From SIG78 sp036677805 (GTDB taxonomy: Bacteria; Verrucomicrobiota; Lentisphaeria; Victivallales; Victivallaceae), in NCBI GenBank assembly GCA_036677805.1, contig JAVBVS010000027.1:1-64000 (forward strand): a stretch of DNA of 64,000 bases. The letters are read 5' to 3'. Below, piece by piece: positions 34,879 through 42,276 of the stretch (the stretch's first letter is position 1; the number at the start of each line of letters is the position of its first letter). Below the pieces are notes generated by a model. The model was not told where the DNA came from, searched no databases, and saw nothing but the letters and a program-made list of their open reading frames with translations. The translations under genes and the position numbers were made by a program.

Positions 34879-34965
34879 CTACCGTTTTTGTCGTATTAGT
34901 CTTTAATTTACTTTGTTTCTCATCTTTGTCAAGCCGACCATCGATAAAACCTACAAAAAAAGTAG
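34879..34965 (-). promoter_or_regulatory. cysK operon promoter flanked by paired palindromes
   Basis: The -35 TTGACA (34927-34932) and -10 TAAATT (34905-34910) have a 16-bp spacer. A downstream palindrome CTAC-N7-GTCG (34879-34893, centre 34886) and an upstream perfect palindrome CTAC-N7-GTAG (34951-34965, centre 34958) flank it. Each site lies at nearly the same distance from the core elements as at mnmA (about 19 bp beyond the -10 and 26 bp beyond the -35). Confidence 0.65.
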
Positions 34966-34996
34966 TTTTTCATATCATCCCTCTCCCGATACCGGG

Positions 34997-35485
34997 TTAC
35001 AGAAAATTGAATGCCACAATCCGGGTTTCGCCGTCGACCGAGCCTGCGATCACGCGGAAAACCGCTTCCTGACGGAGTGTTTCTCCGACGGCATTCCGCC
35101 GCTCGAAACTCACCTTCCACAGCAAGATCTGGAGCAGCGGATGGGCCAATGCCGTATCGAACTGATATGACACCGGTTTGCCCAGCGTCCGGTCAAGCTC
35201 CGCGCGCGACAGCTCGAACTCCTTCACCCCGAACTGTCTCTTCAAATTTTCCGGCAGCACGGCAAGGAATGCGGCGGCGTCATTGCCGATGAAAGCGTCA
35301 AGCAGTGCCCTGCCCTGGGTTTCGGCCGCCCGCGCGGCTTGCGCTTTCGCATCCTCCGCTCCGGCCTGCGCCGCAGCGGGTTTGGCCTCCTCCGCACTGA
35401 CGGCCGCCGGCAGACTCGCGCAGCCCGCGGTCAATCCGAGGATCGCCGCCGCACCCGACGCAATCAGATATCGATTCCGGCTCAT
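34997..35485 (-). CDS. Small putative lipoprotein of unknown function
   Basis: The 162-residue protein starts MSRNRYLIASGAAAILGLTA followed by GCASLP, a lipobox with Cys at about residue 22. An Ala-rich, likely flexible stretch (about 30-57) precedes a folded domain with LLDAFIGNDAAAFLAVLPEN, a pattern like small NTF2/DUF4019-type stress lipoproteins. I do not recognise the family. It precedes cysK but has its own promoter with the same paired palindromes, suggesting co-regulation with sulfur genes. Confidence 0.6.
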   Translation of the reverse strand: MSRNRYLIASGAAAILGLTAGCASLPAAVSAEEAKPAAAQAGAEDAKAQAARAAETQGRALLDAFIGNDAAAFLAVLPENLKRQFGVKEFELSRAELDRTLGKPVSYQFDTALAHPLLQILLWKVSFERRNAVGETLRQEAVFRVIAGSVDGETRIVAFNFL

Positions 35486-35596
35486 ACCATACTCCTTCGG
35501 TGGTGTTTATTGGCAAAAAAATTCAGCCCGCAATCAGCTGCTCAACCATTCAATATACGCCGATTTTTCAAGAATGCAAGCGAAAAACAATAAAAT

Positions 35597-35689
35597 CTAC
35601 AATTTTTATCGTGATTAAAAACATAAAATACGACCACAGGAGAATAAGGCAAAGACGGATCACCCGATAAATCACAACAATAAAAGTAG
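35597..35689 (-). promoter_or_regulatory. Lipoprotein-gene promoter flanked by paired palindromes
   Basis: The -35 TTGCCT (35647-35652) and -10 TATTTT (35625-35630) have a 16-bp spacer. Palindromes CTAC-N7-ATCG (35597-35611, centre 35604) and CAAC-N7-GTAG (35675-35689, centre 35682) flank it. The latter extends to AATCAC/GTGATT arms, the longest symmetry of the set. Centre spacing is 78 bp. Confidence 0.58.
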
Positions 35690-35693
35690 TGAT

Positions 35694-35731
35694 TGGATAA
35701 AAAATAAAAACCGGAAGCGGACACAATCCGG
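35694..35731 (-). terminator. Likely terminator of the marR gene
   Basis: On the minus strand CCGGA (35727-35731) and TCCGG (35711-35715) form a short stem, immediately followed by TTTTTATTTTTTATCC. It lies about 45 bp after the marR stop and overlaps no gene. Confidence 0.5.
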
Positions 35732-35776
35732 CGGCGGAACTGCCGATGGCGGCAAAGGCGAACCGGAACGGCGGCG

Positions 35777-36223
35777 TCACGCCTCCTGGGAAGCATTCAG
35801 GATACTGTCATGGAAGCGACCGGCGAGTTCGAGCAGCATCCGGCGTTCATGAGGGGTCATGGCGGCAAAGGAACCGACTTCGACCTTTTCGATCGCATTG
35901 AGCATTTCCGCGGCAAACGCTTCGCCTTCGGGGGTGAGCCGGACCAGTTTCCGGCGACGGTCGGTGGGATGGAATTCGCGACGGATGAAGCCGCGGTCCT
36001 CAAGATCGTTGAGCACCACGGTCACAGTCTGACGCAGCATCCGGGTGGTCTCGGCCAGCACTGCCGGCTCCACGCCCTCGGGGTGCTGCCGGAGGTATTC
36101 CAGCGCCCAGGTGGAGTTCAAAGAAATGTTCCAGCGCCGCAACAGCTTGACATAAGCCAAGTCCGTCTGGCGCAACAATTCGAGAAATCGGTTCAAACAC
36201 TCTTTCGGCGTCAACTCTGCCAT
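35777..36223 (-). CDS. MarR-family transcriptional regulator
   Basis: The 148-residue winged-helix protein shows the MarR pattern: a dimerisation helix, VLAETTRMLRQTVTVVLNDL as recognition region, EDRGFIRREFHPTDRRRKLV as wing (conserved DRR) and a closing helix. Its promoter is overlaid by a 15-bp perfect inverted repeat, consistent with autoregulation. No cysteine sensor residue is present. Its other targets are unknown; the sulfur genes downstream are candidates by proximity only. Confidence 0.85.
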   Translation of the reverse strand: MAELTPKECLNRFLELLRQTDLAYVKLLRRWNISLNSTWALEYLRQHPEGVEPAVLAETTRMLRQTVTVVLNDLEDRGFIRREFHPTDRRRKLVRLTPEGEAFAAEMLNAIEKVEVGSFAAMTPHERRMLLELAGRFHDSILNASQEA

Positions 36224-36244
36224 GCGGGCACCTCAATTTTTTAT

Positions 36245-36292
36245 CTCCCGGTCCGGGGTGAATAATATACCCCGGACCGGGAGCGTTGTCAA
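36245..36292 (-). promoter_or_regulatory. marR promoter within a 15-bp perfect inverted repeat
   Basis: The -35 TTGACA (36287-36292) and -10 TATATT (36264-36269) have a 17-bp spacer. The inverted repeat CTCCCGGTCCGGGGT (36245-36259) / ACCCCGGACCGGGAG (36269-36283) with a 9-bp spacer covers the -10. It also follows the aminotransferase stop directly, so the RNA could fold as a strong hairpin, but no T-run follows. Confidence 0.68.
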
Positions 36293-37662
36293 ATCTTGAA
36301 ATGCTTGATGGCGGCGGGAATCGCCTGATGGAGGAATTCGAGACAGCGGTCGATTTCCTCACGGCTGATCACCAGCGCCGGGGCAACCACCAGCATGTTG
36401 CGGTTGTTGCGCAGCACCATGCCGTGTTCCCAGCACCAGTCGCGGACGAAGGTCCCGACATCCGCCGTCAGTTCGCGGCGGGTCTGGCGGTCGGCCATCA
36501 TCTCGATGGCCCACAGCGTTCCCAGACCCTGCACGTCGCCGACGATCGGATATTGATAGAGTTCTTCGAAGCGCTGCCGGAAATAACGCCCGGTTTCGGC
36601 GGCGCGCTCCACCAGCTTTTCGCGTTCGAAAATCGCAAGGTTGGCCAGCGCGGCGACGCAAGACAGAGTGTGTCCGCCGAAGGTGCTGCCGCTGCGGAAT
36701 TCATTGCCCGGCTTCGAATTGAAAACGTCGGCGATCTTGCGGGTGGTGATGGCCGCGCCCAGCGGCAGATAGCCGCTGGTGATGGCCTTGCTCACGGTCA
36801 GAATGTCCGGAGTGACGCCCCAGTGTTCGCAGGCGAACCACTTGCCGGTCTTGCCGAATCCGGTCTGGATTTCGTCGAAAATCAGAATGATTCCATACTG
36901 ATCGCAAAGTTCGCGCACCCCTTTCAGGTAACCGTCCGGCGGCAGCGGATAACCGCTGTTCGAGCCGGGAATCGGGTCCATGATAATCGCGGCGACGGTG
37001 TTCGGGCCTTCGGCTTCGACAATCGTCCGCAGTGCTTTCAAACAGGCCAGATTGCAGGTTTTTTTGTCCAGTCCGAGTTCGCACTTGGAACATTTGACCT
37101 GCGGCGCGAAAATCGATCCCGGCATCAGCGGCTCGACCGGTTCGCGCAATCCCGAAAACCCGGTCCAGGAGGTCGCCGCCAGGGTGGTGCCGTGGTAGGA
37201 GCAGCGGCGGGAAATCACCTTGAACCGCGACTTTTCCCCGCGGGTCCAGAAATACTGGCGCGCCATCTTGACCGCCGTTTCGTTGGCTTCGGAACCGCTG
37301 TTGAGGTAAAAGGTGACTTCAAGATCGCCGGGGGCGATTTCCGCAAGCTTCTTCGCCAGCCGAATCTGCGGCACGGTAAAGCCGTCGTGATAGTTGGGGA
37401 AAAAGGCGAGGCTGTCCATCTGCTCGGCGACCGCCTGCTTGATTTCTTCGCGGCCATGGCCGCAGGCGGTGGTGATCAGCGACGAAAAGGTATCCAGATA
37501 CTTGTTGCCGTCGATGTCGTAAATGTCACAGCCCTTGCCGGCGGTGAAGATTTTCACCGCCTTGTCGAGATCGGCGTTGCTCATCCAATGCCCGATGATA
37601 TACTGCCGGGCATCTTTCTTGAGCTGGTTCTTTTCCGCTTCGGTAAATACCGGTACTTTCAT
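36289..37662 (-). CDS. Class III pyridoxal-phosphate aminotransferase
   Basis: The 457-residue protein has the class III signature FDEIQTGFGKTGKWFACEHW and the PLP lysine in TVSKAITSGYLPLGA, plus LNSGSEANETAVKMAR and SYHGTTLAATSWTG. A cysteine-rich loop (QVKCSKCELGLDKKTCNLAC) is present, as in several omega-amino-acid and taurine-pyruvate aminotransferases. The amino donor cannot be fixed from sequence. It lies 19 bp after the toroid-protein gene and is presumably co-transcribed from the promoter at 38720-38748. Confidence 0.85.
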   Translation of the reverse strand: MKVPVFTEAEKNQLKKDARQYIIGHWMSNADLDKAVKIFTAGKGCDIYDIDGNKYLDTFSSLITTACGHGREEIKQAVAEQMDSLAFFPNYHDGFTVPQIRLAKKLAEIAPGDLEVTFYLNSGSEANETAVKMARQYFWTRGEKSRFKVISRRCSYHGTTLAATSWTGFSGLREPVEPLMPGSIFAPQVKCSKCELGLDKKTCNLACLKALRTIVEAEGPNTVAAIIMDPIPGSNSGYPLPPDGYLKGVRELCDQYGIILIFDEIQTGFGKTGKWFACEHWGVTPDILTVSKAITSGYLPLGAAITTRKIADVFNSKPGNEFRSGSTFGGHTLSCVAALANLAIFEREKLVERAAETGRYFRQRFEELYQYPIVGDVQGLGTLWAIEMMADRQTRRELTADVGTFVRDWCWEHGMVLRNNRNMLVVAPALVISREEIDRCLEFLHQAIPAAIKHFKI

Positions 37663-37681
37663 GATTGAATCCTCCTTTGGT

Positions 37682-38656
37682 TCAACAACGACTGGTCATG
37701 GTGGCGATCGATTCGAGGCCCCAGACCGAGAAACAGGCGGCATGATCGACGTAAATCAGCAGTTCATCCGGCTCATCCTCATACTGGAAGCCGCCGTTGG
37801 GCCGCTGAGTGTCAACCACGAAATCACAGAATTTGAGCGCGGCTTCGCGGGCGCGTTCGTCCCCGGTGATCATGAAATAGTTGGCCGCGGCGAGCGCGCT
37901 CTTGCCACTGCCCCAGTAAGCGAAATTATCTTCACGGCAGCGCATCTTGAATTCAAAGAACTGCCGCGCGCTTTCCAGATAGGTCGGATCGGCGGTGATC
38001 AGATAGAGCTTGCACATCAGCAGCATCGAGAAGCCGACTTCCCAGTAGCACTGCTTGGTCAGCTTGGTATCGATGAAGCCGGCTTCCGGACTGTCTTTTT
38101 CAGTATAAAGGGTGCCGTCAAGCTTCATCTGGAAATAGTAGCGGTCGGCGCGCGGCTGCTGGCGCTGCATGCTCAAGCAGCAGTCGGCGGCCTTTTTCGC
38201 CAGAGCGATGTCGCCGGCGTAAAGCGCGGCAACCCCGCTCCATGCCGTGCCGATGGCCCGAATCACCGGATTGCCCTTGAAATGGGGGAAGCCGCCGCAG
38301 TCATACTGACAACTGCGCAGGAAATTCATCACCGGCACCGCCACGTCGAAACGGCCGAGGCGCTGCGCACCCTGAAAGAGCCACGCATGCTTGTAGACGT
38401 CGCCATTGTAATCCTTGAGCTGGCCGTCGGCCTGAAGCTTGTTGTTGCGAATCCAGTCCAGCAGTTTGTGAGCTTCTTCCAAATGACCGGTCAGCGACCA
38501 GGAATAGGCCTGCTTGTGATAGGCGTCGATGGCATAGCCGTCCCAGATATAGCCGCCGTCCGGACGCTGAAAACTGATCTGGAACTCCACCGCTTTTTCC
38601 ACCGCCTTGCGGCAAGCCGCAAGGCGTTCACTCACCGTACGTTTCTTTTCGCTCAT
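37682..38656 (-). CDS. Alpha/alpha-toroid (glycosidase- or cyclase-like) protein
   Basis: The 324-residue protein has repeated helix-pair units with aromatic/Gly-rich turns (SFQRPDGGYIWDGYAID, SCQYDCGGFPHFKG, QRPNGGFQYEDEPDE), the pattern of (alpha/alpha)6 barrels such as prenyltransferase/squalene-cyclase-like or GH-type toroids. No signal peptide is present. No catalytic motif is certain. Pairing with a class III aminotransferase in one operon suggests a biosynthetic or amino-sugar role, which is inference. Confidence 0.6.
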   Translation of the reverse strand: MSEKKRTVSERLAACRKAVEKAVEFQISFQRPDGGYIWDGYAIDAYHKQAYSWSLTGHLEEAHKLLDWIRNNKLQADGQLKDYNGDVYKHAWLFQGAQRLGRFDVAVPVMNFLRSCQYDCGGFPHFKGNPVIRAIGTAWSGVAALYAGDIALAKKAADCCLSMQRQQPRADRYYFQMKLDGTLYTEKDSPEAGFIDTKLTKQCYWEVGFSMLLMCKLYLITADPTYLESARQFFEFKMRCREDNFAYWGSGKSALAAANYFMITGDERAREAALKFCDFVVDTQRPNGGFQYEDEPDELLIYVDHAACFSVWGLESIATMTSRC

Positions 38657-38719
38657 GCTCTCATCCTTCCATGGATTCGGATTCCCGGCAGATAATTCCG
38701 GATTTTATAATCTATATTT

Positions 38720-38748
38720 ATTATAAATCATATTTACTATTTTGTCAA
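38720..38748 (-). promoter_or_regulatory. Consensus promoter of the toroid-aminotransferase operon
   Basis: TTGACA (38743-38748), 17-bp spacer and TATAAT (38720-38725) match the sigma-70 consensus at all twelve positions, in an AT-rich block 64 bp before the toroid ATG. The first gene also has AAGGA before its start. This predicts strong constitutive transcription unless repressed. Confidence 0.78.
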
Positions 38749-38887
38749 GTAAAAAACTATGATTTTGCAATGTTTTTTCAATCGCCGGATGTTCCCGGAC
38801 GGAACGTTCCGGAAATCGTAAGGATAAAACGGGACGGCAAAGCCGTTTCGGAAGAATGCGGAGCAATGCGTGATATCGGGCGCAAGT

Positions 38888-40093
38888 TCAGCGTTTCAGA
38901 AATGCCCGGCGAGCGGCCTCGGGATAGCGCTCGATGGCATAACGCAGCATCGTGCGCGGCATGGTCATCCGTCGCCGTCCCAGAAAATCCGTGAGCGCGG
39001 CGCAGTCGCGCTTGCCGATTTCCCGGAGCATCCAGCCGCAGGCCTTGTGCATCAGGTCGTGCGGATGGCCGAGGAACCGCTCGGCCAGGCGGAAGGCCGC
39101 CGCAAATTCGTCATGGCGAATCAGGGTCAGAGTGGCCAGTACCGCGATGCGCTGCGCCCACAGGTTCGGGCGGTCGGCCAAGGCGTCCAGCAACGCCGTT
39201 CCGTGGATGAGAACGTGTTCGCCGACAATGCCGGGCGCGCTCAGATCGACCAGGTCCCAGTTGTTCACCCAAGCGATGTTCCGCAAGTAAAGTTCCAGAA
39301 TTTCAGCGCGTTCCGCCGCATTGCCCCGTCGGTATTGCTCCACCAGAATCAGCAATCCGACCAGACGGATTTCGTGCCACGGGCTTTGCAGCAGCCGTTC
39401 CGTCTGCGCCGGAGCCATGCGCCGGAACGCCTTCGCCACTTTCCGGCTCTGCGGATTGCGCACGCCAAGAAAGCGGTCGCCCGCACCGTACTGGCCGGGT
39501 CCGGTCTTGAAAAAACGCTGAAGTCCTTTCGCATCCGCCTCCCGGCCGGAAGCGGTCATCGCGGCCATCGCCGCCGCGGCGCGGACCGCGGGCGACTCCG
39601 ACACTCGGAGGAAGCGATCCGGCCCGCAGCCGAAAAAGCCGCAGCGCGTCAATACCCGGTGCGATGGCACATTGTCCGGCCCGGTCTGCGCCGTCACGCC
39701 ATCGACTCCGGGCTGCGCCAGCGCCCAGCGGCAAAGCGCCTCCAGCGCTTCGCTCATATACCCTGAGCCCCGAAACGGCGGATGGATGCCATAGCCGACT
39801 TCCACCTCGCCCGCCGCATTCGGCACGTTCATGAAACAGGCGCTGCCGACAGCGATATTTTCCCGCTTCAGGATTATCTGCCAGTTGGTGATCCACGGAA
39901 ACGAATCCGGCGTTTCCCGGCCCAGATGATACAGATACTGCATCGCCTCGCGGGTATGGCCGTCAAGTTCCTGTCCGCCGGGATTCAGCCCCAGCGCCGC
40001 CTCCAACTCCTTCATGCCGGCCAGCAGCCGCTCCAGTTCCGCCGGCAACAGCGGAACGATCCGCAGCCGCGGAGTCTCTAATTCGTAACGCAT
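38888..40093 (-). CDS. GNAT acetyltransferase fused to an AlkD-type DNA alkylation repair domain
   Basis: The 401-residue protein has an N-terminal GNAT domain (about 1-165: YELETPRLRIVPLL, EVEVGYGIHPPFRGSGYMSE, NVPSHRVLTRCGF), as in RimJ-type acetyltransferases. The C-terminal domain (about 175-401) matches AlkD glycosylases: HEAT-like helices with QSPWHEIRLVGLLILVEQY, NNWDLVDLSAPGIVG and KACGWMLREIGKRD. I chose ATG 40093 since the GNAT fold begins there and the promoter at 40153-40181 starts inside the longer frame. The two activities are not usually joined; the acetyl acceptor is unknown. Confidence 0.82.
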   Translation of the reverse strand: MRYELETPRLRIVPLLPAELERLLAGMKELEAALGLNPGGQELDGHTREAMQYLYHLGRETPDSFPWITNWQIILKRENIAVGSACFMNVPNAAGEVEVGYGIHPPFRGSGYMSEALEALCRWALAQPGVDGVTAQTGPDNVPSHRVLTRCGFFGCGPDRFLRVSESPAVRAAAAMAAMTASGREADAKGLQRFFKTGPGQYGAGDRFLGVRNPQSRKVAKAFRRMAPAQTERLLQSPWHEIRLVGLLILVEQYRRGNAAERAEILELYLRNIAWVNNWDLVDLSAPGIVGEHVLIHGTALLDALADRPNLWAQRIAVLATLTLIRHDEFAAAFRLAERFLGHPHDLMHKACGWMLREIGKRDCAALTDFLGRRRMTMPRTMLRYAIERYPEAARRAFLKR

Positions 40094-40152
40094 GAACAAC
40101 AGTATTTCCTTACATAACCGGATTTCGACGCAGCCGATCATCGCGGCAGAAT

Positions 40153-40181
40153 AATATACCATCGTCAGGGAGAATATACAA
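40153..40181 (-). promoter_or_regulatory. Promoter of the GNAT-AlkD gene
   Basis: Minus-strand -35 TTGTAT (40176-40181), 17-bp spacer and -10 TATATT (40153-40158) place the start point near 40146, about 50 bp before the ATG. Confidence 0.5.
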
Positions 40182-40229
40182 CTTCCGCCGGAAATGCTGC
40201 CGATTGCAGGAAATTTTGCCGCCGCCGAC

Positions 40230-40258
40230 TTGAAAAATGGGCATTCCGGTATTATTTT
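40230..40258 (+). promoter_or_regulatory. Promoter of htpG
   Basis: -35 TTGAAA (40230-40235), 17-bp spacer and -10 TATTTT (40253-40258). Transcription would start near 40265, which excludes the upstream in-frame ATG at 40237 as the htpG start. Confidence 0.5.
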
Positions 40259-40341
40259 TCCTGACCATCGGGACTGCGGCCGGAATATGCCTCCGGCGGC
40301 GAGTCCACAGTATCAACTCATTCATGGAGGTTATGAATAAA

Positions 40342-42210
40342 ATGGCCAAAAGTCAAGCATTCAAAGCCGAGGTCAAGCAGCTGCTCGATCTGGTGATTCA
40401 TTCGCTCTACTCCAATCCCGACATTTTTCTGCGTGAACTGATCGCCAATGCCGCCGATGCCATCGACAAGGCGCGCTTCGCGGCGCTGACCGATGAAAAA
40501 CTGCTCCGGGACTGGCGCATCGACCTCAATGTCGACAAGGATGCCAAAACCATCACCGTCGCCGACAACGGCATCGGCATGACCGCCGATGAAGTGCGCG
40601 ACAACATCGGCACCATCGCCAAATCCGGCACCCGCGCGTTTCTCGAAAATCTCAAGCAGAGCAACACCGCCGGCGCGCCGGAGCTGATCGGCCAGTTCGG
40701 CGTCGGCTTCTACTCCGCCTTCATGGTCGCGGAAAAGGTTGAAATCGAAACCCGGCGCGCCGGCAGCGACGCTCCGGCCGTGCGCTGGACCTCCGACGGC
40801 GATCACGACTACACCATCGAAGAATCGCCGCGCACCGAACCCGGCACCACGATCACACTTCATGTCAAACCGGGCAAGGAAACCTACCTCGAAAGCTGGA
40901 AACTTTCCGAAATCGTGCGCAAATATTCGGATTTCATCGAATATCCGATCGTGATGCCCTATATCAAGACCAATGAGGACAAGACCACCAGCGTTGAAGA
41001 ACGTACGCTCAATTCTCAGAAGGCGATCTGGCTGCGCCCGGCGGCCGAGGTCACGCCCGAGGAGCATGAAAGTTTCTTCGCCCACCTCGCCCACGGCGGC
41101 AAGCCGCTCGAAACCATCAACATGAGCGCCGAAGGCACCAATGAATTCAAGGCGCTGGTCTACCTTCCCGAGCAGATGCCCTACACGATGTTCATGCCCG
41201 AATTGCAGAAGAAAGGGCTCCAGCTCTATGTGAAGCGGGTGTTCATCACCGACAATTGCGAAGCGCTGGTGCCGGATTACCTGCGTTTTCTGCGCGGCGT
41301 GGTCGACTCGAGCGATCTGCCGCTCAACGTCTCCCGCGAAATCCTGCAGGACAATCCCCTGCTCGGCAAGATCAAGCGCGCCATCACCGCCAAAGTACTG
41401 GGCGAACTCAAGAAAATGCTGGCCAACGATCCCGACAAATACCGCCGTTTCTTCAAGGAATTCGGCAAAATCCTGAAGGAAGGCATCCATGTCGACCCGG
41501 CCAATCAGGACAAGATCAAGGACCTTGCGCTCTATCAGACCATGAACGGCGCCGAGGGCGATCTGGTCACGCTCAAGGAATACGTCAACGCCATGCCGGA
41601 AGGCCAGGAACATATTTACTACATCGTGGCCGAAAGCCGGCGGCTCGCACTGGCGAGCCCCGCTCTCGAAATTTTCCGCAGCAAGGGCTACGATGTGTTG
41701 CTGATGACCGACCCGGTGGACGAGTTCATCATGCAGTCGATGTTCCAGTACGACAAGAAACATTTCAAGCCCGCCAACCGCGGCGAACTCGAAATCGACA
41801 AAGCTCCGGAAGCCGAGGAACAGGCGCTCAAAGATGCGACGGAAAAGCACCGGAAACTCATGGATTACATTTTCGACCACCTCAAAGACCGGCTTTCGGC
41901 GGTGCGCCTGACCCGGCGGCTGACCGACAGCGCCTGCTGCCTGGTGGCCGACGCCGAAGGCATGAGTCCGCAGCTCGAACGCCTGCTCAAGGCGATGAAC
42001 CAGCCGGTGCCGGAAAGCAAGCGGATTCTCGAACTCAATCCGAATCATGCGGTAGTCTCGACCATGCAGACGCTCTTCGAGTCCGATCCGGCCGCGCCGA
42101 AGCTCGCGCAATATGCCGAACTGCTCTACAATCAGGCGCTGCTGACCGAAGGCAGCCCCCTGCCCGATCCGCTGGGCTTCGTCAAGAGCGTCGCCGAGCT
42201 GATGAAATAA
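40342..42210 (+). CDS. htpG: HSP90-family chaperone HtpG
   Basis: The 622-residue protein has the GHKL ATPase N-domain (FKAEVKQLLDLVIHSLYSNP, ELIANAADAIDKARF, DNGIGM, GTIAKSGTR, GQFGVGFYSAFMVA), the middle domain with LPLNVSREILQ, and the C-terminal dimerisation domain. It is a cytoplasmic ATP-dependent chaperone. ATG 40342 lies 11 bp after GGAGG; ATG 40333 would be only 2 bp away. The length is normal for bacterial HtpG. Confidence 0.95.
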   Translation: MAKSQAFKAEVKQLLDLVIHSLYSNPDIFLRELIANAADAIDKARFAALTDEKLLRDWRIDLNVDKDAKTITVADNGIGMTADEVRDNIGTIAKSGTRAFLENLKQSNTAGAPELIGQFGVGFYSAFMVAEKVEIETRRAGSDAPAVRWTSDGDHDYTIEESPRTEPGTTITLHVKPGKETYLESWKLSEIVRKYSDFIEYPIVMPYIKTNEDKTTSVEERTLNSQKAIWLRPAAEVTPEEHESFFAHLAHGGKPLETINMSAEGTNEFKALVYLPEQMPYTMFMPELQKKGLQLYVKRVFITDNCEALVPDYLRFLRGVVDSSDLPLNVSREILQDNPLLGKIKRAITAKVLGELKKMLANDPDKYRRFFKEFGKILKEGIHVDPANQDKIKDLALYQTMNGAEGDLVTLKEYVNAMPEGQEHIYYIVAESRRLALASPALEIFRSKGYDVLLMTDPVDEFIMQSMFQYDKKHFKPANRGELEIDKAPEAEEQALKDATEKHRKLMDYIFDHLKDRLSAVRLTRRLTDSACCLVADAEGMSPQLERLLKAMNQPVPESKRILELNPNHAVVSTMQTLFESDPAAPKLAQYAELLYNQALLTEGSPLPDPLGFVKSVAELMK

Positions 42211-42229
42211 TCGTCAACCGGTCCGGGTT

Positions 42230-42245
42230 CCGGAATAAATTCCGG
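42230..42245. promoter_or_regulatory. Short palindrome between htpG and the ROK gene
   Basis: CCGGAAT-AA-ATTCCGG is a perfect 7-bp inverted repeat 31 bp before the ROK regulator. It could be an operator for that regulator or a small hairpin at the end of htpG. Confidence 0.35.
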
Positions 42246-42276
42246 CATCCGGACTCCTCTTCCGAAAGGCGGAATG

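Noticed and set aside
36245..36283. Inverted repeat read as an ordinary intrinsic terminator of the aminotransferase gene
   Set aside because: The stem is followed by an A-run, not a T-run, in the direction of transcription, and it overlaps a full promoter; operator is the better reading.
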